Positions 23,973-36,000 of a DNA stretch of 64,000 nucleotides are shown in pieces. This DNA is from Buxus sempervirens (lineage: Eukaryota; Streptophyta; Magnoliopsida; Buxales; Buxaceae): assembly GCA_947561395.2 (NCBI GenBank), contig OX387184.1:35330766-35394765 (forward strand). Reading direction: 5' to 3'. The notes beneath the pieces are model-generated. The model searched no databases and had not been told where the DNA came from. It was given only the letters and a program-made list of their open reading frames with translations. Position 1 is the stretch's first letter, and each line of letters begins with the position of its first letter. The translations under genes and the position numbers were made by a program.

Positions 23973-25360
23973 TCTCCCCCATGGTAAGCTTCTTGATGGT
24001 TTTTATGTAACATATGTTAAGTTGAATGAAATATGTGCATGAATCACCCCACTTGCTGTTTCTTCATTTTTAGTTTGTTTGTCATCTCCTTTTCTTCTTC
24101 CTCTTTTCATTTCATTCACCAAGTGAGTTTCCCATGGTAAGGGGAACGGATTAAGTCCAAAAGGGAGGAGGAGGGACCACTTCAACACCCTTTAAAATCA
24201 CTCTTTAAGGCATCTTTTTTTATATACTTCCTTTTAGTTTGTCTCATTTGGTCAAAGGAGAGCATGTTATCCTATTTTTATGTTATATGTACCCCTTTAA
24301 ACCCTCATCTTCCCTTCTTCTACTTGCTTCCATGGATGAGTTATTGCATGGCTATTACTATCTATTGATAGAAGAATGATCATGTGTGTATGGTTGTGAT
24401 TTTGAGTGTAGGTTTTAAAGTATGCCCCCTATACCCCATGAAAACCATAAGTTTTAATCCATCTTGTTGTTATGGTTGTCCTTTATGATCCTTCTCTTTA
24501 ACATTAAGCATATGGTATATGAGTAAGACATGAATTAGAAAGCATGACTTATGTTCCTCCTTCTCTTCGTATTTTATTTCTTTAACTACGTACATCACTT
24601 CACTTATTCCCATAGCATGAGTACATCCACACACAAGCACACTGATTTTAGCATATCTTGGTACTTATTTGTTTGTTCACATAAATGTTTAGATATTGAA
24701 TATGTATGTGCATGTTGTGGCCGAAACTTTTCAAGCATGATCTTCCGGGTCTTTGCCTTAGTCTCTTCCCATAAAAGACTAGGGTGGTGCTTCGAAACCA
24801 GGGTGGTGGACCACATCCCCATCAAAATCCCCGTGAGTTTAAACTCAAAAGTGGAGAGGGAGAAGCTCTAAGCCTTCTCTCTCCTTCCCCTGTGATTGAA
24901 CACCTAGAGAATTAGGTTTATTGGGCTAAAATCAACTTGGAAAGCCACTGTGGGTCAACACAGTGACCCACAGATGTATGGAGACACACATGAGGAAGGG
25001 GCCCCTGCTCCCTCCTGAAAAATTGGATTTTTGTGGTTTTCGGGTCCTGTCGGTATACACAGGGCAGTTTAGCCTGATCCGTATGTGTCATATGGATTAG
25101 GCCAAATCGTATGGGTTATACGGGCAGGCCACAGTAAATATAGAAATCTGATTTTTTTGGGATAAATAAGATTAATTTTAATTCAAATCAATTAACCTTA
25201 ATCCAATGTGGTCTCTGCGTAATCAGAGACCTCTCTTAGGGCTTGAGCCCATCCAAGGCCCAATGTGACTTCCTTGTGGGCCTTCCAACGGGGCCACACC
25301 CCCTTGCTTAACCCAAGTCCAACCCTTTGTGTCTAGTGGTCTACCAAAACAAAATAGATA

Positions 25361-26820
25361 AAACGGGCGCTCAATAGAGCGCTTAAACAATCGTGTTGAG
25401 CGGTCAATAATAGAAGTAATACAGGTGAAACGTTTGACATGGTTGCTCGAGCAACCTATCAGGCGCTCACCCAATTGCGGCAAAACCTAGAAATCCGATT
25501 TCTGTAATTTTTCTCTTTTAATCCTTTAAATCATGATTCCAACAATTCAAACCACTTCTAATACATCTAATATCATCTTTAAATCATATTAAATCATTTA
25601 AAAAAATCAAAGCACAGATTTAGTTCAAATCTAAATCTAAATCTTAGCAAATCAACATTAGAAGCATACTTAACAGATTTTATAAACCCCATCTAAGATC
25701 ATTAAAATCCACGAAATCTACTGTATTAAATAGATGGTTTGGTTTCTCAAATTATCATATATTAATTCATAATCAAACTCAAATGATTAAACGTAAAATT
25801 ATACAACGATAAAACAAAACGGGGTGTTACTACTTGCTTCAAAATGCAAAATCCTTCTTTTCAAGTTACCACCGAGATTTTGTTACTATCACACCCCTCT
25901 AGAGACCTCAGAACACGAACTCCACTGTTCATATTGAAGCTCCACCAGTCGTGAATAAAACCCCCATATTTGAGGCCGATCCAGCGGTTGAATCTCTTAG
26001 GTCTCACTTTGATGAACGTTGGTCAGAAATTTATGCATCACCTTCTCTCTCTATATTCTCTAAACGTAAGAGCCCTCCTTTCTCCTCCTTTTCCTCTATA
26101 TGATTTGATTAGAAGAAACCCTAATTCCTCTCTGAAGCTTCCCTTTTATACGCTCATTCAAAATAGAAGTCCTGTTTGGTTTAGGAAACTTTCTAACTAA
26201 CCCCACTAAGTTTCCTAATCTCATTTAGAAGCTTTCCTAATCTTTTACAACTTTTCATTCTAATTCTTTCCTCTTAATTCTAAATAAGAGAAATTTCTAT
26301 TTTTCCGAATTTTAGTGCTAATTATTTCTTTTATTTCTAATTATTTCAAAAACTCCCCAAAACTCCTCTTTTCCTCAACTTAAGGCTCCTAATAAACTAT
26401 AATTACTAATATGCCTTTTTCCCAATTATTAAGCTATAAATTTCATTATTAATAATCAATTTAAACCCAACTTAGGTCTAACATAATTTTTCAAGTCTAA
26501 TAATAATTTAATTAATCTATTTAATTATTTACCAATAATTAGTAGGAGTTGACCTAAATACCCCTTTCTTGATAATTTCATATCTACCCATTGGATTTTT
26601 CTAAAATTTTTAAATTTATTATCTATAGTATTCTTGGCTATAATACATACTTGGATTAATACCTATCTTTCTCAAACTTCATATTTAACTACTTTCCCAA
26701 TTATTCTAAATTAATTCTTCACTTTTCCTATTACTATTAATTAAAGTAAAATCTATGATTAATCTTCCAATTAATTTAAATTACTATTCCAATTCCCAAT
26801 AACTCATAATTACTATCATT
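25361..26820 (-). mobile_element. Tekay/Del-like LTR on minus strand, part A
   Basis: Contains a GCGCTCAAT/GAGCGC word cluster (25365-25470) and, on the minus strand, leader motif AAGTAGTAACACCCC at about 25825, followed by AT-rich U3. It is broken at 26820 by the hAT transposon and resumes at 36014. Its own 3' end is missing on the left. Confidence 0.5.
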
Positions 26821-26839
26821 TAGGGGTGCTTGGCAGGTC

Positions 26840-26900
26840 GGCCCGGCGTGCCACGGGCCATGGGCCAGGCGGCCCACGACACGCGTAGCCCATTTAGTCG
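26840..26900 (-). repeat. hAT subterminal GC-rich region
   Basis: GGCCCGGCGTGCC, GGGCCATGGGCC and GGCGGCCCACG words lie just inside the left terminus. They resemble motifs at the other end and are likely transposase-binding sites by analogy with other hAT elements. Confidence 0.4.
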
Positions 26901-27247
26901 AGACCCCTGGGGGTATTAAACCCTTTTTTTTAAAAATGCAGAAAAATCCTAAAAAATCACAAATAAATTCTGAAAAATACTTTTATTATTCAAAAAATTG
27001 TCTTACACATATTGGGATAGATTTTGCCCAAAAAAAATATAAATTTATTAATTATCACAAGTACAATTACAACTTTGCAAAGAATACATAATTACTTGAA
27101 CAAATAATACTGCATCACTATAGTATAAGCACATCCCAACTAGGTTGGCACCCACTCATCTATCTTTCATTTGCAGTTTAAAAGAAAAAAAAAAAGAGAA
27201 AGTAAAGTTCCTATACTTTGATTATAAAAATTATAACAAAACTTAGA

Positions 27248-29164
27248 CTAATCTGGATGACTAAATTCATCAATATTCAAATCATCGAAGTCTCCAGCAA
27301 GTTGATCATCTTCATATTCCTGATCTTTTAGTTCCGCCCTTAACCAATTTGTAAGACTGACACATACTTGCACCATCTCTGGCGTTAATCTGCTCCTGTA
27401 GTCATCCATGGTTCGTCCACCTGCGATAAAAGCTGATTCCGATGCAACTGTAGACACCGGAACCGTTAGTAGATAACATGCCATGGTGGCAAGCACAGGA
27501 TAACTAACCTGATTTTGCTTCCACCATGTCAAAATATTAAAAGAATTATACTCTTCCATAGTATTGAAATTTATTGGAGGGCTTTTGAAATAAATCCTTA
27601 ATTCAAATGATCCCCCACTACTAGATGCTGGTTGTTTTCCCTTTCTTCTCCCACTTAAAAAATTCCAAGGGGAATTATCTGATAGTGCTTGTTGGGTTTG
27701 AGTATGACCATGTGTACTACTACTAGTATCATATTCACAAAAAAGTCTTTCTAATAGGGTTCTTATTTTACGTATATATATTTGAAAAGAAGAATTCATA
27801 TTCTCATTTATTCCATCTATTAAGTCTTCAACTCCTAATTTAATCCTAGGGTCCATTGTAGTAGCTAAATAATATAAATTAAGCATATCTTGCCAATATT
27901 TTAAAATTTTAGCTTCCATTGCAGGGCAAATATCCTTAGCAATGGGAATTTTTCTATATTGTTGAAAGCAAATACTTATTTGATATAAACAAGTTAAAAT
28001 ACTCGAGGATGTTGGGTAATAAACCGTTGATAAATATCTTGTTGCATCATAAAAAACTTTTAAAAAATCTCTTAAAATTTCTGCTATTTCCCAATCAAGG
28101 TCTATTAGTTCACTTTCAGTCACTTTAGTTTTATAAAATATTGTAAGTTCTTGTCTTAATGCTAGTGCAGCTTCTAGCATTAAATATGTTGAGTTCCACC
28201 TATGTTCAACATCTAGGGTAATTTTTTTAGGTTGCTTTCCTAAACTTTCACAATAATATTTAAATTCCCTAGCGGTTGTGCTAGATTGTTTTAAATATCT
28301 TACTGCATCTCTAATATTTGTTAAATGATGTTGGACAATTTTTAAGCCATCCTGCACAACTAAATTTAGGATGTGACAAGCACACCTAACATGAACTAAG
28401 CTTCCATCTATATTTAAGTTTAACTGTTGTCTTAATATTTCTACTGCAACATTATTAGCACTTGCATTATCAAGTGCTAGATCCATTATTTTATTGTGTA
28501 TTTTATATTTTCTTAGATTTCTACTTATAGCATTTGATATATTTAGTCCAGAATGCCTAGAATCTAGTGCTTCAAAAGTTAGTATTCTTTTTTCCATATT
28601 CCAATTTTCATCTATACAATGTGCAGTTATAGCTAAATAACTTATTTGTTGTCTAATTGTCCAAATATCTGAGGTTAAAGCTATCTTAAAGTTATTGTTC
28701 ACAAAAGTTTCTATTAATCCGGTTTTCATTTTTTCGTATAATTTTATAGCATCCTTTCTTAAAGTATGACATGAGAAAGATTTAAATTGTGGTGCAAGAT
28801 ATTTGGTTATTAAACGGTTAAATCTTTTAGATTCTATTAATTTAAAGGGTAATTCTTCTTGTATTACCCACTTTACTATTTCAAGCCTAGTTTCTTCTTG
28901 ATTAAAAACAAAATTACTCAAATTAACACTACTGCTAGAAATTTGGGCTTGCCTAGGGTCTAATTGGCCATGTTTTGGAAGGCATTTCTGCAAATGCCGT
29001 TGCAAGTGGCCTGTACCACTTTTTCCTTTACAACTAAAAGTTTTCTTGCAGTGGTTACAAACTGCCTTCTCTTCACTCCCTATATTTTCAATTGTAAAAT
29101 TGAGCCAAACATTGGAGGTTATACTCCTCTTGGCATTCTTAGGTGGTAGGGAAGATGATCCCAT
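27248..29164 (-). CDS. hAT-family transposase
   Basis: 638 codons open from ATG at 29164. A BED-type zinc finger has CNHC at residues 36-39 and an HLQRHLQKC run at 53-61. The RNase-H-like core carries the hAT catalytic triad: Asp166 in LTSDIWT, Asp232 in ALDNASANN, Glu576 in VASESAF. The C-terminal dimerisation domain spans about 555-612 and ends in the usual GGR-MDDYRSRLTPEMVQ block. An in-frame ATG 51 codons upstream (29317) reads MDPRRHPMFFNTEQREFLRP and then meets a single TAA at 29222-29224 before rejoining this ORF, so the longer product is cut by one stop. The internal ATG may still give a near-complete enzyme. The solo LTR at 29539 now separates the gene from its promoter. Confidence 0.9.
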   Translation of the reverse strand: MGSSSLPPKNAKRSITSNVWLNFTIENIGSEEKAVCNHCKKTFSCKGKSGTGHLQRHLQKCLPKHGQLDPRQAQISSSSVNLSNFVFNQEETRLEIVKWVIQEELPFKLIESKRFNRLITKYLAPQFKSFSCHTLRKDAIKLYEKMKTGLIETFVNNNFKIALTSDIWTIRQQISYLAITAHCIDENWNMEKRILTFEALDSRHSGLNISNAISRNLRKYKIHNKIMDLALDNASANNVAVEILRQQLNLNIDGSLVHVRCACHILNLVVQDGLKIVQHHLTNIRDAVRYLKQSSTTAREFKYYCESLGKQPKKITLDVEHRWNSTYLMLEAALALRQELTIFYKTKVTESELIDLDWEIAEILRDFLKVFYDATRYLSTVYYPTSSSILTCLYQISICFQQYRKIPIAKDICPAMEAKILKYWQDMLNLYYLATTMDPRIKLGVEDLIDGINENMNSSFQIYIRKIRTLLERLFCEYDTSSSTHGHTQTQQALSDNSPWNFLSGRRKGKQPASSSGGSFELRIYFKSPPINFNTMEEYNSFNILTWWKQNQVSYPVLATMACYLLTVPVSTVASESAFIAGGRTMDDYRSRLTPEMVQVCVSLTNWLRAELKDQEYEDDQLAGDFDDLNIDEFSHPD

Positions 29165-31069
29165 CTCTTGGGAAGGAAATTCACTTTCATGATCTTGGAT
29201 GGGAGGGTCACCATATGGGGGTTAGGTTATATCATCAGAAAAGGTTGAGTCAGAAAAGGGTCTAAGAAATTCCCTTTGTTCAGTGTTAAAGAACATAGGA
29301 TGCCGCCTAGGGTCCATTATCAAATTTTGGAAAAAACATTCTTAATAGGTAATATAATAATAAATTTTTGGTGATACTAATTTATAAGAAAGGTAGAAGG
29401 AGAGACTTACTTATAATAATAATATTTATACTAATTTTAAAATCAGAAAATTAAATAGAAGAATACCTCTTTAGAACGAAGTTTGAACTTTGCAGTTGAA
29501 GCCTTCAACCTTCAGAGTCCAATTTCCCACTTCTGATGTGTGCGCACCCGATTTCGGTCGCACGACGAGGCGCACGCTAAACGATGAGTGCCTCGGGATT
29601 GTTTGGAGTCACCACTGCCTGATGGGGTGCAGGCAGACACCTGGGTGCCTAAGTTCGTCTACTAAGGCTTGGTTTGCGGCTTGAGATTCTAAGTAGGTTC
29701 TTGGTTGCGGTCTGGGGAAGTCCGTAGATACCCCAGTCCACCCCGTCAAGTGACGGGTCCCCTAGGTTTCCCTGGTTTGAGTCAACTCTGGTTTCTCACT
29801 CACCCGATTCCTAATCTAGCATTCAAATTTGATTTAAGTCTGGCGAGACTGCCAGAGTGGTGTGGGTCCCTTTCCTTGATTTTATCTTTTTAGTTAAAGT
29901 GAGATGAGTCTGATTGGGCGGGCCCCGTTGGAAGGCCCGCGGATTCCTTGGTGGGCTTGGTTGAGCCCACGTGTCCCTTGGTGGGCCTTGGTCTAGCCTG
30001 AGAGTCCCTTTGGGCTTGGTTCAAATGGATTGATTTTACTTTAAAGTTTAAGTTGAATTTAAAGTGATTTTCATGCAAATGTGGGCCGGGTTGGTTTGTG
30101 GGCCACACAGCCGGTTGCCAAATGATTTAATTTATCTTTGATTTATCTTCACCAAAATGGGCCAGGCATGTGGCTTGGGGCCCTTTACCTGGGCTTGGGC
30201 CTGAAAGCCCAAGGCTTCTTGAGTTAGGGTTTAGAAACCCTAACCTTGGTTGGGTTCAATGGGCTTAGTGGGCCCGATATGTAAGACCCTGATTTTTGGT
30301 GAGTTTATTTTTGTTTTATTTATTATTATTATTATTATTATTAAAATATATAGCTTGGGCGCTAGTTAACCTAAGTGGCCGGAACATGTAGGGTTTCCAG
30401 TGGGCGAGCGCGCATAGGATCAAGGAGTTAAAGAGGGATCGGGCGGCGTATGTATCGCAAGGGAAATATACCAAAAGGGGAAAGTAGGGTTTGGGTGTAA
30501 ACGAATACTCGTATCGTACTTATGGAAATATTTTCGTTAGTCTCGTTATCTGGAGAACTGGGCGACTTGGCGATTGCGGCTATTAATGGCGATTAGGGTT
30601 ATTCCCGTGAAGACAAGAATAGGAAGAACTACTAGGAGGTTATTGGAGTCGGATTTCTGTGGGTTATTTCTCTCGCGAGCAGAGGATTCGTGCGGCTACC
30701 ATTTCATCTTCGCGCGCAGCCGGAGTCGTGCTCGGCCGGTTGTGAAAGAGGCTGTTGTTCTGGGATTAAGCGCATACGGTGAGTAGCACTGATTTAAAAC
30801 CGAGGTTTTAGTTTTCTTCGTGACATATTTCGAGTGCCATGGTTGTATGGTTGTATTGTGAGTTCTGGGTTTTTCTGGAATACCGTAAGTCCGAATGTTA
30901 GATTGAAAAATTAAATTGAAATTAAAGATTTTTAGATTAAATCCAAAATTGGTTGGGAAGTCTTCTGGGAGCATTGGGAGTGTATTGGAGCAATTACAGA
31001 CCCAAACAAACCAGCCAGAATTGGAGATCTCGAAATAACAGAGACTTGAAATTCGTAGTGGGTATCCGC

Positions 31070-31315
31070 CCACTTGTGCCCACTTCGGGAAGTAGGCGCT
31101 TAGAAATATTGATCTGGCGCTCTTCTCACGCCTTTCTCTCGCTCAGCTCGCGCCTACTTAAAATAGACGCGCCTATCTCGCGCCTATCCCGCTCTCTTCT
31201 CGCGCCTTTCTCTCGCTCAGCTCGCGCTCACTTAGCGTCGAGTGAGCGCATAGTCCATTTTCGCCTGATTTCTATCCGCCGACTGGCGCTCACTTCAGGA
31301 AGTGAGCGCATACCC
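31070..31315 (+). repeat. Cluster of GCGCTCACTT/AAGTGAGCGC hairpin words
   Basis: Includes GCGCTCACTTcAGGAAGTGAGC near 31285 and GCGCTCACTTAGCGTCGAGTGAGC near 31225. Half-words GCGCCT and CTCGCGCC recur between them. The palindromes share stems but differ in loop. Confidence 0.55.
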
Positions 31316-31917
31316 AATTATACTTGCCGAATTTGATTTCCGACTGAACCAAGGGGGATTTTGATGTCTTGGGGTTTATACCACTTCACCAATCACTTGT
31401 TCTGGTAACCTTGGAACCTGCATTTCTTATTTAATTCCTAGGAGAATTCTAGTGGCAAATTCTTAAAGGTTTCTAAGGATGAGTTTAGGTTATTTTATGC
31501 ATGTTGTGCTGGATACCAAAACACTAGGAGTTCTTAGTTGTTTTCTCCGCGAATTTATACACTGTTCTAATTGAGAAATTATTGACTTCTGGTTTTATTT
31601 GTTTGGAAAATGCTGGATGTATTGTCTTGTTATAAATAACTGAGTTTTATTTCAAATTGGCATGTGTTATGAATTTGGGGAAATACTGAAAGTACTTGAG
31701 GTACTGCTTGGTCCAGAGGGACAGATGATGAACTGTGATGAGTTTTACATAATGTGGAATGAATGGTTTTGCTTTAATGTTGGAATTGAGATTATACGAT
31801 GTTTTACTGTTTTGGTCTAGTTTGTCCTGGATCCAGAGTCTAAGCTTAGTAATGTAATGTTATTTGTTGGTTGTTGGAATTGCATGGCCTTGTGTGTTGC
31901 CACGACCGGTGTAGAGC

Positions 31918-32043
31918 AGCCAGAAACCCTGAGTAGGCCTGGTTGTCAATGCAGAAACCCGGGGAGTAGGCCTGCATTGGATGACGAAACCCTGAGTAGG
32001 CCGTCATTTCAGAGTTTCCGAAACCCTGAGTAGGCCGGAACTG
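31918..32043 (+). repeat. Four-hairpin array with constant loop GAAACCCTGAGTAGGCC
   Basis: Four copies of a loop close to GAAACCCTGAGTAGGCC are each flanked by a different self-complementary stem: GCCA/TGGT, CAATGCA/TGCATTG, ATGAC/GTCAT, AGTTtCC/GGAACT. Loop sequence is conserved while stems differ but still pair. One loop reads GAAACCCGGGGAGTAGGCC. Confidence 0.75.
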
Positions 32044-32944
32044 TGTACATGGAGGTGTGGAGTGTCTACTTGGCATGTTTAATTTATCAACTAAACGATA
32101 GTCATGACATTGACCAATTGATGTGTTGCCGTACTTAACTGAGATGTGATTTGACTGATGAAATGGGTTTTGGTTTGAACTTGAAATTGATATTAGTTGT
32201 TTAATCGTACGAAATGTTTATCGATGCATAGATTTGAACTGTGATTAACTATTTCTGCATGCATGTGCTACTCGCTGAGATATTCATATCTCACTCTGTT
32301 GTGTTGTTGTGAATTTCAGATACTCGTGGTGAGGCGACTACTGGTGTAGATCCTGCTGAGGCTTATAGGGAGGAAGATTACTATTACCTTCCTTAGACTT
32401 GTAGGTTATCTTGTTCCGAATTTGAGTACTTTGAATAATTGAGGTGTATTAAAGTCTAATTGGGGGCTGAACCATATGATTCTAGTTAGGTTCTAAATGT
32501 TACATTTCTTGGATAAATCAAATTGTGCACTCTGACAGGTTATAGTAGATGATTATCCAGCGATCATAATTGTTTTACGATCCTTGCCTAACCTCCATGA
32601 GACGTGTTATATCTTTATTGAACAAAACGGATCCGGGGCGTTACACGATAGGCCCTGCCCGTGGTCTCGGCCAAACCAAGCCTAGATCTAAGCAACATGC
32701 TTCCCAAATGGGCTTTGGTGGGCCTCAATGGGTTTGGCCCACTCAATCAATATGATTATCTTGATTTAATAAAAAATAAGTTTGTCGGGCTTGGTGGGCC
32801 CCGTTGGAAGGCCCACTGGAAATCAAATTGGGCCGGGTCAGTACATGGCCCATCTTGGGTCTCCGGTTGACCCGGAAACCCTTCTGGTTTGCTTGGATTG
32901 GTCAACAAAGCTTAAAAATAGCAAAGATCATCAAAATTAGCAGA

Positions 32945-33110
32945 AATGGCATTCTGGCAGTGTAGCCGGCCTGAGATGCCGGTTACTCCATGGAACATAT
33001 GTAGCCGGCCTAAGATGCCGGATATACATGGAGACCAGTGTATCCGGCATCTCTAGCCGGCTACAAACAGGGCCCTGTTGATCTGACCTGAGTTGTCGGA
33101 TCAACCTAAA
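32945..33110 (-). repeat. CCGGC hairpin cluster in LTR
   Basis: Four adjacent inverted repeats. One is GTAGCCGGC ctgagat GCCGGTTAC at about 32960. Another is GTTGATCTGAC ctgagtt GTCGGATCAAC at 33077-33105. The loop CTGAGRT recurs while the arms differ. Confidence 0.65.
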
Positions 33111-34540
33111 AACTTGGTTTTTTGGATTTTTGCATTGGGCATGGGTTCCTGGGTCTTCTAGGGTGTGCCAATGATTGCGTGAGCCCCTGTGTGGGCCCAC
33201 AGTGGTTCAAATGGAACTTAAAAGGCTTCTTTTTTGGGGGTTTTTAAAAAATCAAGAACAAAGGAGAAAGTTAGAGATTTCCTCCTCCTTCTGAACCAGG
33301 ATCAGCAAAGGGACAGGGACTAAGTGTCCCTGTTTAAGGTTTCCTTAGCTGCAAAGTCCATTACGTAACACACATACGAATAGGAATTGATCAAAAGAAG
33401 CTAATAAATAAATTTCACCTCAAAGTGTATGCATGTTCCCTACATTTAAGTGCTGAAAAATACTTTTATGAACACAAAAATTTGATATATAGGATGAGTA
33501 AAGCATGACCTAACTATACTTCTAATGATCAAGCATGTGAGCATGTATATGAAATTCTTAAGGAAAGGTGGTGTAGCTGATCTCATATGGACAAAATAGT
33601 AACTAAAATGAGATAAAGTCATGGTATGAATGTACAAAACAGCAACAAAAAATTCATGATTTCGTTCATACACAAAATAGTAAGAAAAACATGATTTTCT
33701 TCATAAGCATGCTTCAAGTGACTAGTGAAGATGTTACATACATACTCAAAGGAAAAACAATAGCTAAGCCATGTATTAAATAAGCAAAATTAGTCCTAAC
33801 ATACAACATCCATGATTCACAAAATAAGATAAGGAAGTATAAACCACTCATAAAAAACAACTAGAGAAAGGATAAGGGGGGTTACACAAGGGATACAAAA
33901 GATGGCATGCACAAGAGGAACATGCTCCTCTTTTTGATGAAAATAGAACAAAATAAAGAAAACCAGCAAATTAGTGGCCGAATGGGGGGTACATGACCAC
34001 CTTCAAGCCATCAAAGTACCTCCCATTCTTTCTTTATACTACCAACACCTCACCTTTCTTGCCATGTGGGAGTAACCATTCTCAAAGTGGCTTACAAGAG
34101 ACTAGTGGGGGAAGGAGACATGCAATATCCCATAACAAAACATCATATATGCAAACATGCTTCAAATCACTCTATATTAGTATATGTTAAACAAAAGTCA
34201 TGGGGAAGCCATACCTTAGGGTTGGAATCTTCCTTAGAGATGTGCTTGAGTCCTCTTGTGGCACACCAATCCTTGGGCAGCACCTCCTCCTCTCCAAATG
34301 ACCTCCAACACCTCCTTCTTAAGCAACAATGGAGGGAGAAGAAAGTGGGAAGGGTTTCTTCAAGGCTTGGAATGGCTTGGAAGAGATGAAGAGTTTGGGA
34401 GAGAGAATGGAGCTCTTGGAGAAGAAGATGGTGGGAGATAAAGATTGCTCAAAAAAGTGAGAGAGCCCCCCATACGTATGGGACTTGGGGGGCTTTATTA
34501 TGTGGATGGTACATGTGGATGCCCATGGGGGATGCATGCT

Positions 34541-34542
34541 TG

Positions 34543-34589
<47 letters not shown>

Positions 34590-34699
34590 TGAGGTGTTGC
34601 ATGCATGGATGATACACATGCATGCACATGGGGAACACCAATCATGAGAGATAGAGAGAGATGCATCCATGATGCATGCATGGGTGATAACGGGGGAGG

Positions 34700-34738
<39 letters not shown>

Positions 34739-34800
34739 TATGCATGATTTATGCATGGATATTCATGAGGGGGAGAGAGAGAGAGAGATAAGTGCTTGCA
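34541..34800. repeat. (GA)n microsatellites with ATGCATG spacers
   Basis: Three long GA runs (about 34543-34585, 34705-34735, 34773-34790) are separated by ATGCATGCATGG-rich text. Apparent Ser-Leu repeat frames on the minus strand are only these runs. Confidence 0.8.
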
Positions 34801-35155
34801 TGCATGGTGCATGGGGGTGCACATGGGGAACATGCCTTTATGAAGGATAGAGAGAGGGAAAGAAGATGTGGTGGGGAATTAAGCATGTGGGGGATGAGTT
34901 ATGGAGGAGAGAGAGGGAGAGAAAGATGTGGTGGGGAATTAGACATGTGGGGGTGATTTTCTTGGTAATTGCAGATTAGTCCCTGAGCTATTTTCACATC
35001 AACTTGATATTCACAGATTCATCCCCAAGTAATTACAGACATGCCATCAGATATTTTTGACTGTCCTGATATTTTACGGTTTTGCCCCCAGACACCTTTT
35101 TCTGCTGTTTTTGCCACGTGGGCAGTTTTTAGGGTTTCTTGTTTTACCCATAACT

Positions 35156-35400
35156 TATTATCCAGGACTCCGATTCGAGCAAACTCAGTTGCGTTGGAAT
35201 CGTGTCAGGATGACCTGTCCACTGGGACAAGTTTGGGCACCTGATATGGGGTTTAGCAGAAAGTCAATTTCTGCTCCCCGTCAAGTTTGACCGCCCGCAG
35301 AACCTTCATCCGGACTCCGATTCCAGCAAACTCAGTTGCATTAGAACCGTGTCAGGATTCTCTATCTACTGAGATGAAGCAAGGTGGCCAACTATCACCT
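35156..35400 (-). repeat. U3 direct repeats, two copies
   Basis: Two copies of the ATCC-GGACTCCGATTC...CAAACTCAGTTGC unit, matching those at 16325-16720 and elsewhere. Confidence 0.6.
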
Positions 35401-35646
35401 AATCAAAAAGTCAACTTTTTGTCCCCTCGGGGTTTGACTTTCTGCCAGGGTTTTCATTTTCAGCACTTTCAAGGGTGCAAAAATAAGGTGCTTACATGAT
35501 GCTTGAACAATTAGAAGAGAGTATCGCCAATTTCCAGAGTCCAATTTCCAATTAGAACAATTAGCAAAGTAACTATTTCTTGATAATCAATTAGAAGAGA
35601 GTAGGAGATTGTAGAAGAGGTGTAGTTGGAGTGGGAAAGGGTAAGC

Positions 35647-35656
35647 CTATTTATAG
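35647..35656 (-). promoter_or_regulatory. TATA box of the hAT transposase
   Basis: Reads CTATAAATAG on the minus strand, inside the hAT and upstream of the transposase. The inserted solo LTR now lies between it and the ORF. Confidence 0.45.
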
Positions 35657-35809
35657 AAAATTAAAAGTGGTTTTTTTACCACCTCTACCCTCCAATATGA
35701 TTGTTATTTTGCAGTTGGAAGGGTAGAAAAGGTCTTTTAATAATCAATTACAACCATACCTCCAAATATAGCTGTTATATAGTTGTTTGGAAGATGAGCG
35801 GCTAGCTCT

Positions 35810-36000
35810 CTAGCGGGCTGACGCGCGTGTGCCTGCTGGCCAGTGCGTGCGGGCCGCGTAGGTGCCGGCCCAGGCCGGTACGCGCGCTGGCATGCCGCGG
35901 GCCGCGTGCCCTGGCGAGCTGTGCCTAAACGGGTTGCGTGCCCTGGTGAGCCGTGCCCAAACGGGCCGCGGCCTCGAGCCCCCAGGCACAGCACGACCCG
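35810..36000 (-). repeat. hAT subterminal repeats including a ~38-bp duplication
   Basis: Very GC-rich. GCGTGCCCTGG-GAGC-GTGCC-AAACGGG occurs twice between about 35899 and 35970. It mirrors the GGCCCGGCGTGCC words at the other end. Confidence 0.5.

Larger units (their letters stand above)
22012..25360 (+). mobile_element. TGTAAGCACC-family LTR lacking its 3' end
   Basis: Begins TGTAAGCACCTCATTTTTTC like the solo LTR at 11163. It has a TATA box at 22790-22798, a donor at the GGTAAGCTTCTT after 23980, and the GGGCCTTCCAACGGGGCC region at 25277. The GCGCACA terminus is missing; the sequence runs into Tekay-like LTR text near 25360 (boundary approximate). A 906-bp hAT relic is inserted at 23067-23972. 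Confidence 0.65.
30280..32645 (+). mobile_element. Tekay/Del-like solo LTR, target duplication CGATA
   Basis: Begins TGTAAGACCCTGATTTTT and ends GGGGCGTTACA. CGATA flanks at 30275-30279 and 32646-32650. Length is 2366 bp, the size expected for long chromovirus (Tekay/Del) LTRs. It contains GGTGAGTAGCAC at 30779, the hairpin array at 31918-32043 and the near-palindrome GAGATATTCATATCTC at 32277. Confidence 0.85.
29539..35496 (-). mobile_element. Solo LTR, TGTAAGCACC family, target duplication TGATG
   Basis: Minus-strand start TGTAAGCACCTTATTTTTGC at 35496; end ...GGGTGCGCACA at 29539. TGATG lies at 29534-29538 and 35497-35501. A Tekay-like solo LTR (30280-32645) is inserted in it. Net length is about 3.6 kb. 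Mid-LTR contains CCGGC hairpins (32945-33110) and long GA microsatellites. Confidence 0.85.

Noticed and set aside
34319-34756. Ser-Leu-rich frames of 98-145 codons
   Set aside because: They only translate (GA)n/(CT)n microsatellites in an LTR.
35737-35994. 85-codon minus-strand frame rich in Ala, Arg and Gly
   Set aside because: GC-rich hAT subterminal repeats; composition explains the open frame.
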